From positions 62,001-126,000 of the forward strand of contig NZ_JAERJP010000001.1 of NCBI RefSeq assembly GCF_018257575.1: a DNA stretch of 64,000 bases, written 5' to 3'. Each line of letters starts with the position of its first letter. The stretch's first letter is position 1. The notes beneath the pieces are model-generated. The model saw only the letters and a program-made list of their open reading frames with translations, searched no databases and was not told the DNA's origin. Source of the DNA: Tatumella sp. JGM91 (GTDB lineage Bacteria; Pseudomonadota; Gammaproteobacteria; Enterobacterales; Enterobacteriaceae). A program made the position numbers and the translations under genes. This document shows, piece by piece, positions 24,577 to 33,570 of this stretch.

Positions 24577-25098
24577 TTAGTCAGTTAAAATCGTGACTGG
24601 CGGTCTGACCCAGTAGTTGGTCTGTCCTCTTGAATAAGTCGGAATAACCGTTGCGTCTGAGGTCGGGGCATACATCATTGCATCGGTATATGTCACAAAC
24701 CGGGTATTATCTGTGGCTCTTAATGGCAGCGGAGTGCCGGTAAAACCCAGGTACCATGCAGAGATGATTTTTTTTACCGTATCCCCGGTTTCCGTCACCG
24801 ACATAATCCGGTGACCATTTAATTGATCAGCCCGGGTAATGTTCGCGGCATTCATCGCCTGTATCAGGCGGGTAAGTTTTACGGGGAAATCAGAGTCTTC
24901 TTTTGCCAGACAGGTTAAGGCCCGCTGGCTCAGTAACTGACTCAGCTGAGTTCGTCCGGTTAACAGCAGGGAAAGTTTATAAAAAACAGTGTTATCACTG
25001 TTTTGTGACGGGAGCAGTGCCCGGGAAAGGGCCGGGGTAAAGGCGGCGAAACCGGTGAGGTACAATCCGGTTTTAAGCAGATTTCTACGGGAAAGCAT
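24577..25098 (-). CDS. Membrane dehydrogenase small subunit (Tat signal, FAD-SLDH type)
   Basis: The 173-residue protein starts MLSRRNLLKTGLYLTGFAAF, a twin-arginine signal (SRRNLLK) that would export the folded small-large complex. The mature part (FYKLSLLLTGRTQLSQLLSQ, ISAWYLGFTG, VIPTYSRGQTNYWVRPP) resembles the FAD-sorbitol dehydrogenase small-subunit family rather than the gluconate-2-dehydrogenase subunit 3 family. 2-Keto-D-gluconate dehydrogenases (KgdS) share it. It leads the operon. Confidence 0.85.
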   Translation of the reverse strand: MLSRRNLLKTGLYLTGFAAFTPALSRALLPSQNSDNTVFYKLSLLLTGRTQLSQLLSQRALTCLAKEDSDFPVKLTRLIQAMNAANITRADQLNGHRIMSVTETGDTVKKIISAWYLGFTGTPLPLRATDNTRFVTYTDAMMYAPTSDATVIPTYSRGQTNYWVRPPVTILTD

Positions 25099-25834
25099 AT
25101 ATATATTAGCCCTTGCAATGTTACGGGATGTTGTTATTAATCACGCGTTACTTTGTAATGAAATAACCATTTTTTTGTTGGCTAATTGATGCCTTTTATT
25201 ATCCTGGTTATTTTTAACGGATGCCGCCAACAGGTATTTTCCAGGTTACTTAAATAATACTTAATAATCATTATTCCGGTTGTGGCGGACGATTTTCTGG
25301 GGCAGTGATTTGAAACAGTGTCAGGTAATATTATTTTATTAATTAAAGGTTGAACCGGGGGAGGGGAAGGGTGAGCAGCGGTCTGGCAGTGATCACCACC
25401 TCAGGTTTTATTTGATTTATTTAATCTGTTAATAATTATCAGGGTGTAATTGATTTTATTGTTTAACAATTTATCATTAACAATTAAATTTAATTTTTTG
25501 ATTATAAGAAATAACACCGGTGCTGTATTCGCGGATAACAGCTATGCTGTGGCAGCAGTGATTAATTTATTCGACAGTGACTCTATTGCCGGAAGAGTCA
25601 TCCGGTAATTATTGTTTTTATCCGGTATTGTTCGGGTCTCTTATGCTTCACATAAAATAATCAATGTTTTTAATGAATAGCAGAACGTCCTGAAAAACCG
25701 CCAGCTTCTGTTGTCTGCGGATAACGTGGCGGGATAAACAAAGCACAGAATAAACCCGCAATGGTGGTTCCGTGATTGTCATCAAATTATCCCGCCGCCT
25801 GTTTGTCAGAAGCCCGGCCAGTCGGTGGCGGGGA
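25099..25834. other. AT-rich intergenic region upstream of the dehydrogenase operon
   Basis: About 735 bp with no supported gene. It must carry the promoter of the dehydrogenase operon. A 13-bp palindrome aataatcattatt (25263-25275) resembles the core of a Fur box, but in such AT-rich DNA this is weak evidence. Confidence 0.6.
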
Positions 25835-26344
25835 TTATAATTTACCGCGCAGATCTTTGCGGACGGCTTCGATAGTCCAGATCCAAAATGCAGTGCCGAC
25901 AAATTCAGAAATCAGCGCCTGACTTCCGGCTATCCACAACCAGCCAGATAAGCCGAGCAGCGGTACTATCAGACCATGGGCGAATACAGACACGCCCACA
26001 CCAAAAGCGACCCCGTGAAACAGCCGGGCTTTCGGGAGATATTCGACCAGTACCGAGTAGACAATGGCGATAACCACAGAAAATAAAATATGCACGCCAT
26101 TGCCGCCCCAGTTAATGCTGTATCCCATCCATTGATAGGTCAGGGTATCAATATGGACACCCAGTTTTTCCAGTAATACCAGCGGCGGTGGGAGGGTAGC
26201 TGCCGTTCTTGGCGGGATCATTGTTTCAAAACCAGACTTAACCAGTGCGGAAATAACCCCCGCAACGATACCAATCAGCACAGATGAAAAAACACGGCGT
26301 TCCTGTCGGGGTCTTACGTAAAATAAATTTAACATTAAGGTCAC
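25835..26344 (-). CDS. YagU-like inner membrane protein (DUF1440)
   Basis: This 169-residue inner membrane protein has about four hydrophobic segments (VLIGIVAGVISALVKSGFE, HILFSVVIAIVYSVLVEYLP, GVAFGVGVSVFAHGLIVPLL, AFWIWTIEAVRKDLR). The layout and the ending IWTIEAVRKDLRGKL match YagU/DUF1440, whose E. coli member is linked to acid resistance. It is shorter than YagU by about 35 residues, mainly in the first loop. It is transcribed alone, away from the SDR gene. Confidence 0.85.
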   Translation of the reverse strand: MTLMLNLFYVRPRQERRVFSSVLIGIVAGVISALVKSGFETMIPPRTAATLPPPLVLLEKLGVHIDTLTYQWMGYSINWGGNGVHILFSVVIAIVYSVLVEYLPKARLFHGVAFGVGVSVFAHGLIVPLLGLSGWLWIAGSQALISEFVGTAFWIWTIEAVRKDLRGKL

Positions 26345-26623
26345 CTTATATTAGCAATATATTAGTTAACGTTTTGATATATATGCTTATGTAATAAAAG
26401 TAACAGAAGCCACTTAAGCAATTACTTAAGTTTAGTACTATAAAATAAAACTGCACGATTACCTCTGCAGTTAATCTTTCCTCGGATAATGGCAGGACGC
26501 CGGATACAGCGACGATGACCCGGCAAGCAGGCGGAAGGGGGGAATCAGAAGCCACTGAACAGGGGCAGAGACCCGGCAGGTGAATCTTTTGCTAGCAGCC
26601 GCATTGCTGCGGCTGTGAAAGTA

Positions 26624-26737
26624 CTATCGCCGAAAGGTCCGGCGCTGTCTGCCCCGTTCTCTCCATGCGGAGAAACCAAAGTAAACGGCAACGCCGGCCA
26701 GAATAATGGCCAGCAGAAGAAGCAAGTCATTTCCCAA
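26624..26737 (-). CDS. Possible small single-TM protein (37 aa)
   Basis: A TTG-initiated frame reads LGNDLLLLLAIILAGVAVYF and then GFSAWRERGRQRRTFRR: a clean hydrophobic helix followed by a strongly basic tail, as in small inner membrane proteins. AGG lies eight bases before the TTG. Another frame over the same DNA encodes a less protein-like 61-residue product. Evidence is limited to composition, so the call is tentative. Confidence 0.35.
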   Translation of the reverse strand: MGNDLLLLLAIILAGVAVYFGFSAWRERGRQRRTFRR

Positions 26738-27110
26738 AATTAATACCTGAAGTCATTATGTTTAGTGTGGAAATAGTTTAATGATAAGTGATAATTTTTT
26801 TAAACATATCGAGGGAAAAATGAGTAAGGACAATAATTTACATCAGTTATTTCACTGTTGTTTAACCTGTGTTGAAGCTGCCTGCCACTTGTGATGATAA
26901 ATCCGTCGGTTTTGATCGGCTCTTGGGCAGACTCGCAGGTTCATCTTCAATAATGCCAATTGATGACAGAATTTACTCCGGATCGTCCTGTTACGGGGCA
27001 GGCGCCGGGGTAAATGGCCCGAAAAAAGGCTCATTTCGGGCTGGCAGCCGGCCGGCATACTCGCAGAGTACCGTCACGGGAGCAACGGAGGACTGCAGGT
27101 GAAGGGAAGA
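26738..27110. other. Intergenic region
   Basis: About 370 bp between a possible small gene and the SDR gene, with overlapping short frames on both strands. None has a recognisable pattern or ribosome-binding site. Nothing further seen. Confidence 0.5.
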
Positions 27111-27941
27111 TTAGCCGGTCTTCAGGTCACCATAACGTACTGAGGCAGTTACACCACCGTCAATCAGGATATCGCTGCCGCTGATATAACTCCCATTAGG
27201 GCCAAACATAAATTCTGCCAGAGCAGCAATTTCATCAGGAGTACCTCCGCGACCGGCGGGTGACTTCTCTAACATATTTCGGTAGTACTCGCCCCGTTCG
27301 GCGCTATTCAGTTCGTCATAAGCCAGTGGAGTAAAAATAATTCCTGCACTGATGCAGTTTATCCGTGCGCCGCGTTTACCCCACTTTGCTGCTTCAGCCA
27401 TTACACGTAAAGCATTCCCCCGTTTTGCGATCTGATAGGCGTACAGGCTGTCATCAATTGCTTTTATCCACGGCAGTTCTGTCAGTTCTTCCGGCGACAG
27501 GGTTGCCAGCTGATCGGCAGTCTGTTGTGACAGTGCATCACAATCCAAACGATGGCTGGATTGTGAACCCAGAACGACACATGATCCGCCTGTGGCAATC
27601 ACTTTTCCAAATTCTTCAAACACCACGGCACTGCCGTATAAATCAACATGTAGCAGATCCTGAGCTTTTGCCTGTGAAGGAGAAAGTCCGGCGGTCAGAA
27701 TTACCCCTTTAATTTCGCCGGCAGCGACCGATGCAGCGACTAACTGTTGTATAGACTCTCTGGAACGCACATCAGTATGTATTGCACTGGCATCAAAACC
27801 CGCTCTTTTCAGCTGCGCTGAGACTGACTGTGCATTTTCCCGATTGATATCTGCGAGCAGGATTTTTTTTCCGCTACTGACTCGTCTTGCGATAGCCTGT
27901 GCAATTGAACCACTGCCAATTACCACAATAACTTCAGCCAT
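27111..27941 (-). CDS. SDR-family NAD(P)-dependent oxidoreductase
   Basis: This 276-residue classical short-chain dehydrogenase has a slightly altered nucleotide motif GSGSIAQAIARRV (residues 8-20), LADIN after strand 2, an NNAG-position variant (TAGLSPSQ) and a catalytic Tyr-Lys pair in YAYQIAKRG. It ends with SGSDILIDGG. The serine before the tyrosine lies in VLGSQSSH. The substrate is unknown. It is divergent from the zinc alcohol dehydrogenase gene across 461 bp, so a shared carbonyl/alcohol pathway is possible but unproven. Confidence 0.9.
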   Translation of the reverse strand: MAEVIVVIGSGSIAQAIARRVSSGKKILLADINRENAQSVSAQLKRAGFDASAIHTDVRSRESIQQLVAASVAAGEIKGVILTAGLSPSQAKAQDLLHVDLYGSAVVFEEFGKVIATGGSCVVLGSQSSHRLDCDALSQQTADQLATLSPEELTELPWIKAIDDSLYAYQIAKRGNALRVMAEAAKWGKRGARINCISAGIIFTPLAYDELNSAERGEYYRNMLEKSPAGRGGTPDEIAALAEFMFGPNGSYISGSDILIDGGVTASVRYGDLKTG

Positions 27942-28402
27942 AAGTTACCTCTTTCGTTTTTACTTATATGGAGAGTGAATCGCTGTATTTTGCCGATGAT
28001 ACTGCGCGATACCGTAAACAATGTTTGATAGCCGGTCTTTCATTCCCTGGTTTTATAATCCTCCGCGATCTGTAAAAGGGACAGGGGCAGTATTGTTTTA
28101 CAGGTATATTTAAAAAATTAATTTTCGCCTTTTGGGTTATATGGCTAATTATATTTTTCGGAATTCAGGGTGAGAAATTTTACGTGTAAAACTGCGGTGT
28201 TAGATACCAGTCTATCGCTCACTGCATCAGCTTTTCTGGGCGATGAATAAATACAATATCAGCCATCAGCGTCAGGGGTAAACAATAAATACATAATATA
28301 TTTATGAGTGAAGCTAATAAGGCTAATCTATTTGCAGGTATACCCAACAGAAACAGGGGTTGCTAATTTAAAAAGTAATAACCTGATGATGCCGGAGATA
28401 TT
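27942..28402. other. Divergent intergenic region between SDR and alcohol dehydrogenase genes
   Basis: About 460 bp of AT-rich DNA with no gene. It should contain both promoters. I see no clear operator palindrome or named regulator site. Confidence 0.6.
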
Positions 28403-29452
28403 ATGATTAAGTCTGTGAAAGCCGTTGGTGCTAAAGCTGAAAAAAGTCCGCTTAGAGAGTTTTCAATCAGGCGTCGTGGTTTACTCGCTGATGATGTAGA
28501 AATTGAAATCATGTATTGTGGTATCTGCCATTCTGATCTTCATCAGATTGATAATGATTTTGGTGCATCAGTTTTTCCGATGGTTCCCGGACATGAAATT
28601 GTAGGCCGGGTGATTTCTGTTGGTGCCAGCGTAACTCACTTTAAACCCGGAGATTATGCTGCTGTGGGTTGTATCGTGGATTCCTGCGGTAGTTGCCCTG
28701 CTTGTGAACGTGATCTGCAGCAGTTTTGTGAACACGGTACTGTTTTGTCCTTTAATACACCCGATAAATATCTGGGAGGGATGACATATGGTGGTTTTGC
28801 TCAGACCTATGTCTGTAAAGAAAGCTATACCCTGAAAATGCCCCATTTTGAGGATATGGCTGCAGCAGCACCACTGTTATGTGCTGGTATTACAGTATAT
28901 TCGCCACTTAAGCACTGGCAGGCAGGTCCCGGAAAAGTCGTGGGTATACTGGGGATTGGCGGGCTGGGGCATGTGGCGATTCGTATCGCTAAAGCATTAG
29001 CTGCAGAAGTCGTTGTTTTAACAACCTCAGAGCAAAAGGTTGCTGATGCGAAACGGCTTGGTGCTGATGATGCCGTGCTTACGACTGATACTGAGCAGAT
29101 GAAGCGATATGCGGGTAAAATTGATTTAATTATTGATACTGTTTCAGCAAGTCATGATGTTAACCAATATCTTAAACTACTCGCGATTGATGGTAGTGTG
29201 GTACTGGTAGGTTTACCCGCTGAACCTATAGAGATAGCAGCCTTTAATGTTGTCAAAGGACGCCGCAGCTTTGCAGGATCTAATATTGGCGGTATCCATG
29301 AAACACAGGAGATGCTGGATTTTTGTGCGAAGCATAATATCACTGCTGATATTGAACTGGTGAATGTGGCCCGGATTAATGACGCTTTTTCACGTCTTAA
29401 AAAAGGGGATGTGAAATATCGTTTTGTTGTGGATATGTCTACACTGAAATAA
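28403..29452 (+). CDS. Zinc-dependent alcohol dehydrogenase (cinnamyl-alcohol/YahK type)
   Basis: This 349-residue medium-chain dehydrogenase is probably a cytosolic NADP(H)-dependent aldehyde reductase. The catalytic zinc ligands are Cys39 (YCGICHSDLH) and His64-Glu65 (PGHEI), plus a Cys in LLCAGIT. The structural zinc cysteines are at about 95, 98, 101 and 109 (DSCGSCPACERDLQQFC). The Rossmann motif GIGGLGHVAIRIAKAL follows. Length is normal. A second gene of the same subfamily lies at 34646-35707. An imperfectly placed hairpin without T-run (29510-29533) follows. Confidence 0.92.
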   Translation: MIKSVKAVGAKAEKSPLREFSIRRRGLLADDVEIEIMYCGICHSDLHQIDNDFGASVFPMVPGHEIVGRVISVGASVTHFKPGDYAAVGCIVDSCGSCPACERDLQQFCEHGTVLSFNTPDKYLGGMTYGGFAQTYVCKESYTLKMPHFEDMAAAAPLLCAGITVYSPLKHWQAGPGKVVGILGIGGLGHVAIRIAKALAAEVVVLTTSEQKVADAKRLGADDAVLTTDTEQMKRYAGKIDLIIDTVSASHDVNQYLKLLAIDGSVVLVGLPAEPIEIAAFNVVKGRRSFAGSNIGGIHETQEMLDFCAKHNITADIELVNVARINDAFSRLKKGDVKYRFVVDMSTLK

Positions 29453-29700
29453 ACGGAATATTCTGTCAGAGTGCCTGTCAGTCATTCTGTGTAACGGCTA
29501 CCATATTAAAGGTGCTCATTCAGGTGAGCACCTGACCCGGCAATAAAATGACTTTTCGCCCACCGTCCGTTCCGGAGCGGTATATTCCCTTCCAGTGCCA
29601 GTTAATAAGCCTGCTATAGTTATGGATGAAGTACTGTCGGTGGTTTGTATTTTATCGGCAATATTGTATGAGTAAAACGATATCCTGCGGAGGAGATACG

Positions 29701-30531
29701 GTGTTTTCTGAAAATACATTGTTTATTAACACTATTTTACTTGGCGGGTCGACCGGACAGAAATTGCAGGCGGCGGCAGATGCTGGTTTTATGCAAGTCG
29801 AATTATGGCAACAGGATATCCGGAAAGCGGAGGGGGATGCCGATCAGGTAAAACAGAAACTGACAGAACTTAACCTGTCACTGACCGACTATCAGGTACT
29901 GCTGGATTTTGACGGGGCCGCGGAGTCGCAGCGTGATAATAAGCGCAGGGAGGCACTGGACATCCTGGATACTGCGGTACGTCTTGGTGCTGGTACTGTA
30001 CTGGTGCCAGCGAATACCGATGCTGCATGTCAGCAGCAGCAGATCCTGCCGGATTTATGCTGGCTGGTGGCACAGGCAGAGCAACGGGGTCTGCGTATTG
30101 CGTATGAAGCAATGAGCTGGAGTACTTTTATTAATACGCTTCCCCGGGCAATGGCTATTTTGCGGGAAATTGATTCACCAGCCCTGGGGCTGGTGATTGA
30201 TGCATTCCATATTTTCGCGTTACAAAGAACATCTGCTGATCTGCAGGGTATCCCGATGGATAAAATATTTCTGGTCCAGCTATCCGATGCCGAAAATATA
30301 CCGGAACGGCAACATCTGACCAGTATTGCCCGTCATGAACGATTGTTACCGGGTGAGGGTGTGTTCCCCCTGAAAACGCTGATCGACTATCTTTCCGCAC
30401 AGGATTATCAGGGACCGATAGGATTAGAAGTCTTTAATGATCATCTGAAATCTCAGGATCCGCAGCAGGTTGCCAGAGCGGCTTTTCGTTCGTTAATCGC
30501 TGTTCTCGACAGTAACCATCCGGCCACATAA
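29701..30531 (+). CDS. Sugar phosphate isomerase/epimerase (xylose isomerase-like TIM barrel)
   Basis: This 276-residue AP-endonuclease-2-type TIM barrel has ADAGFMQVELW near the start, RLGAGTVLVPAN in strand 3, IAYEAMSWSTF with a metal-binding Glu, LGLVIDAFHIF with Asp and His, LVQLSDAEN, and a final GLEVFNDHL Glu. Such proteins isomerise sugars or inositols, or act as hydroxypyruvate isomerases or dehydroshikimate dehydratases. The substrate is not clear. GTG 29701 is chosen because GGAGGAG lies seven bases before it; the frame is open 25 codons farther upstream. Confidence 0.88.
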   Translation: MFSENTLFINTILLGGSTGQKLQAAADAGFMQVELWQQDIRKAEGDADQVKQKLTELNLSLTDYQVLLDFDGAAESQRDNKRREALDILDTAVRLGAGTVLVPANTDAACQQQQILPDLCWLVAQAEQRGLRIAYEAMSWSTFINTLPRAMAILREIDSPALGLVIDAFHIFALQRTSADLQGIPMDKIFLVQLSDAENIPERQHLTSIARHERLLPGEGVFPLKTLIDYLSAQDYQGPIGLEVFNDHLKSQDPQQVARAAFRSLIAVLDSNHPAT

Positions 30532-30547
30532 GCCGGACAGTTTTTTT
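30519..30547 (+). terminator. Intrinsic terminator after the TIM-barrel gene
   Basis: A six-base stem (tccggc with gccgga, loop cacataa) overlaps the stop codon and is followed shortly by seven T residues. Confidence 0.75.
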
Positions 30548-30897
30548 ATAGTTTTCTGTGCTGAGTTCAGCATCTCCGGCCGGAGTCTGGTTATAGCCAG
30601 CACAGGCTTGTTTTACCTGATTCCTGAGTGTGTGATTGTCAGCATTATATCTCTGTCCGTCAGCCCCCCGGTAATCCTGTACATCGTGTCGCCCTGGTCA
30701 GCAGAATTAAAAAAGTCGTTTTCTCTGAAGGCCGCCATTATGTCAGGGTAATCTGCGATGGCTGTTGTCTTATTCTGAGCGGGCAGGCGGGAAGTCTTGT
30801 GACTGACCCGCCCTGTGCCGGGCGGGTGATTGCTGAAGCAGTATCCTGATGTTGTAGCCGTGGCTGAATTGCGGTAACTATCTGCGGGAGCGACAGA
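30548..30897. other. Intergenic region with a GC hairpin
   Basis: About 350 bp. A perfect 8-bp stem (acccgccc 30806-30813 with gggcgggt 30820-30827) has no T-run. A 73-codon plus-strand frame (30628-30849) has no ribosome-binding site or recognisable pattern and was not called. Confidence 0.5.
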
Positions 30898-31197
30898 TTA
30901 ATGCTCAGGGCCTTGTATCAGCGGTTTGGCAGGCAGTGGTAATATTTCAATACGCACCTGATACTTACCGGCGTCAGCCTGCGGCAGCTGCGCGACGAGA
31001 TTTTTCAGCGTGTCGACCGGCGCTGATGTAGTTTCGGTGACTGCATATACGGGCATGGGCAGAGGTGGTCGCTCGCTGTGCATGCCCGGCGCAGGGAAGG
31101 GCCCATGGTCATCAGGCGGGGATGCCGTGGCTGCCGCAGACAATGCTGATACCAGTAACAGGGGGACAGAAAGGTAAATCGTCAGCTTTTTCATCAT
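30898..31197 (-). CDS. Small exported proline-rich protein
   Basis: The 99-residue product has a clear signal peptide (MMKKLTIYLSVPLLLVSALS, cleavage near AATA-SPP). A short proline/histidine-rich mature part and a basic-hydrophobic end (YQVRIEILPLPAKPLIQGPE) follow. AGGAG lies upstream of the ATGATG pair, so translation starts at 31197 or 31194 rather than at the longer frame's start at 31254. No family is recognised. It is divergent from the TonB receptor gene. Confidence 0.68.
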   Translation of the reverse strand: MMKKLTIYLSVPLLLVSALSAAATASPPDDHGPFPAPGMHSERPPLPMPVYAVTETTSAPVDTLKNLVAQLPQADAGKYQVRIEILPLPAKPLIQGPEH

Positions 31198-31455
31198 ATT
31201 TCTCCTGAATGTAAGATCCGTTACAGCATCCGTGACACGGGTCTTTAGCTTCAATCCTTTTTGCGTATCCCTTACCTGTTTTTCGATATCCCGACAATTG
31301 TGACTGCCGTCTGATAAACATTCTGAAACGTTTTTTTTTATTTATTCGTTATATAAAAAACTACATAACGTTATATTTTTCTTCTTCCCCCGCGGACCGG
31401 CAGCCTCCGGCCAGCCCGGAATCAATTAAAAAAAATAACAATCTTTCAATGGATA

Positions 31456-33570
31456 ATGCCGATGGTTCAGGAATGTAAAGGGCGCAACAGCTTGTTATAT
31501 TTATCTCTGCTGGCGAGTTTTTCATCTGTGGCAGTACCGGTGTCTCCGCAAACGCTGGTGGTACAGGCAAAATCAGCGAATACCGATGCCACTCAGCAGC
31601 AGGCAACTCTTGGTAACCCGGGAAACACCAGTATTAAATATACCCCATGGTCGGTGCAGGCCTTGTCAGCGTCGATGATGAATGCGCAGCAGTTAAAAAG
31701 TGTATCTCAGTTATATCGTTATATGCCTTCGGTGCAGGGAGAGGGTGCCAGACCCCAGACCCGTGGTATGCAGGGCAGTGTGGTACAGAACAGCATGATT
31801 GACGGGTTAAATGTCGTCTCGACGACCGATTACTCAGCAGAACAGTTTGATCATATTGAAGTCCTTAACGGTCTGGCCGGGTCTTTATACGGTCCCGCAA
31901 ACCCGGCAGGATTATTTAACTTTGTTTCAAAACGCGGAACCGACACGCCTTATCACTCATTAACCGCAGGCGGTGGCAGCGGCCTGACGCACAAACTGGC
32001 CGGAGATTTTAGTGGCCCGCTGGGCAGCTCTGACAGAGTTCGCTACCGGGCTAATCTTCTTGATGATGAAGGTAATGGTTATGTGAAAGGCAGCAAAATT
32101 CGTCGCCAGCTGTTCAGCCTGGCTCTGGATGCAAATCTGACGGATCATACTCTGCTGGAAAGTAATTTCAGTGACTACCATTATTACGATAAAGGATTAG
32201 CAGGTAAATTTGCGCTGACAAAAGGTGTGTCATTTCCTTCGCCCCTGAATCCGCGTACGGCGCATCTTGGTCAGTCATATGCCGGGGATAACAACCATAC
32301 CCTGACCGCTGGCATGCATCTGAAACATGATTTTGACGGTAACTGGCTGGGAGAAATTGGTGTGCTGCGTCAGATAGCCGATCGTGAGTCTACAGCGGTC
32401 ACTAATACTCTGACAGATAATGCCGGGCATTATACCACCACCACGTCCAGTAATACGGCCAGCCGTTTTACAATTAACAGTTATCTGGCAAACCTGAGCG
32501 GCGAAATTGATACCGGCGTGCTGAGACATAAGGTTTCTGCCGGTATCCGTGGGTTCTCGTGGAAAAATTATAATCCGGTTAACGGCAGCACTCAGACACT
32601 GGGAAGCGCTTCCCTGTCTGATCCTCAGTCCTTCACCGAACCTGACTACCCGGATTTTACCAAACGCTATCACTCTGCCAGTACCACTCAGACAGCGTTA
32701 TTACTTAGTGATACGCTGATTTTTTCGCCACAGTGGAGCACTGTTCTGGCAGGCAGTGAAAGCCAGCTGGCAACCTCTAATTATAATAAAAGTGGTCTCC
32801 GGACCAGTGACTCTTCTGACCATGGTTTCAGTGGTTCAGCCAGTGTGCTGTATAAACCCGTTGATCTCCTGACACTGTATCTGACTTATGCGGACAGTCT
32901 GCAACAGGGTGATACGGCCCCGGCCGGGGCATCCAATGCCGGAAATATTCTGGCGCCTTATCGAAGCAAGCAGGCCGAGGCTGGCAGTAAACTGGCTGTC
33001 GGAAGAATGTTACTTACGGCGGCGGTATTTCAGATTAAGCGGCCCTTTGCATATACCAATAGCAGCGGTGTTTATGCACTGGACGGCGAGCAGCGCAACC
33101 GTGGCCTTGAACTGATGGCGACAGGCGATGCGACGGACAATCTGCATATTTACGGTGGTATGAGCTGGCTGGATCCTCGCCTGAGAAATACCGCCAGTAC
33201 CGCCACTGATAATAAGCAGGTTGTCGGACTGTCACGTTACACGGCCAGCTTATTCGCGTCTTATGATTTGCCGGCCCTGGCGGGCACAGAAGTACATACG
33301 GGCCTGCGTTATATGGGAAGACGAAGTACCGATAATACCAATGCTACATGGACCGGCAGTTATACCACCGCTGATGCAGGTGCTTCGTGGAAAACCCGGT
33401 TATTTGCTCAGTCAACAACTTTCCGGCTGGATGTGACTAACCTGACCAACCGCCATTACTGGACGAATATTGTGCCCGGCGGGCTGAATGGTTATACGGG
33501 CGTGGGGTATGCCAGTGCGCAGCCTGGTGAACCGCGGATGGCCGAAGTATCAATGCAGGTGGTATTTTGA
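31456..33570 (+). CDS. TonB-dependent siderophore receptor
   Basis: This 704-residue outer-membrane receptor would import a ferric siderophore or similar ligand. A signal-like N-terminus (LLYLSLLASFSSVAVPVSPQ) is followed by a TonB-box-like LVVQA. The plug domain contains TPWSVQALSASMMNAQQLKS, RGMQGSVVQNSMIDG and GPANPAGLFNFVSKR, then the 22-strand barrel ends in ...SMQVVF with the terminal Phe. Plug pattern and length fit the FhuA/FoxA-like hydroxamate group; the ligand is unknown. Its last four bases overlap the start of the binding-protein gene. No clear Fur box was found upstream. Confidence 0.92.
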   Translation: MPMVQECKGRNSLLYLSLLASFSSVAVPVSPQTLVVQAKSANTDATQQQATLGNPGNTSIKYTPWSVQALSASMMNAQQLKSVSQLYRYMPSVQGEGARPQTRGMQGSVVQNSMIDGLNVVSTTDYSAEQFDHIEVLNGLAGSLYGPANPAGLFNFVSKRGTDTPYHSLTAGGGSGLTHKLAGDFSGPLGSSDRVRYRANLLDDEGNGYVKGSKIRRQLFSLALDANLTDHTLLESNFSDYHYYDKGLAGKFALTKGVSFPSPLNPRTAHLGQSYAGDNNHTLTAGMHLKHDFDGNWLGEIGVLRQIADRESTAVTNTLTDNAGHYTTTTSSNTASRFTINSYLANLSGEIDTGVLRHKVSAGIRGFSWKNYNPVNGSTQTLGSASLSDPQSFTEPDYPDFTKRYHSASTTQTALLLSDTLIFSPQWSTVLAGSESQLATSNYNKSGLRTSDSSDHGFSGSASVLYKPVDLLTLYLTYADSLQQGDTAPAGASNAGNILAPYRSKQAEAGSKLAVGRMLLTAAVFQIKRPFAYTNSSGVYALDGEQRNRGLELMATGDATDNLHIYGGMSWLDPRLRNTASTATDNKQVVGLSRYTASLFASYDLPALAGTEVHTGLRYMGRRSTDNTNATWTGSYTTADAGASWKTRLFAQSTTFRLDVTNLTNRHYWTNIVPGGLNGYTGVGYASAQPGEPRMAEVSMQVVF

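Noticed and set aside
25256-25280. Fur box upstream of the dehydrogenase operon
   Set aside because: Only the central 11 bases match the consensus (about 12 of 19 in total) in a very AT-rich stretch, so chance is likely.
26545-26730. 61-codon reverse frame
   Set aside because: The overlapping 37-residue frame has a clean TM-plus-basic-tail pattern and is the better candidate; this one looks like its shadow.
26869-27102. 77-codon plus-strand frame and the overlapping reverse frame
   Set aside because: Both cover the same DNA with no start signal or recognisable motif.
30628-30849. 73-codon plus-strand frame
   Set aside because: No ribosome-binding site and no protein-like pattern; it lies between a terminator and a convergent gene.
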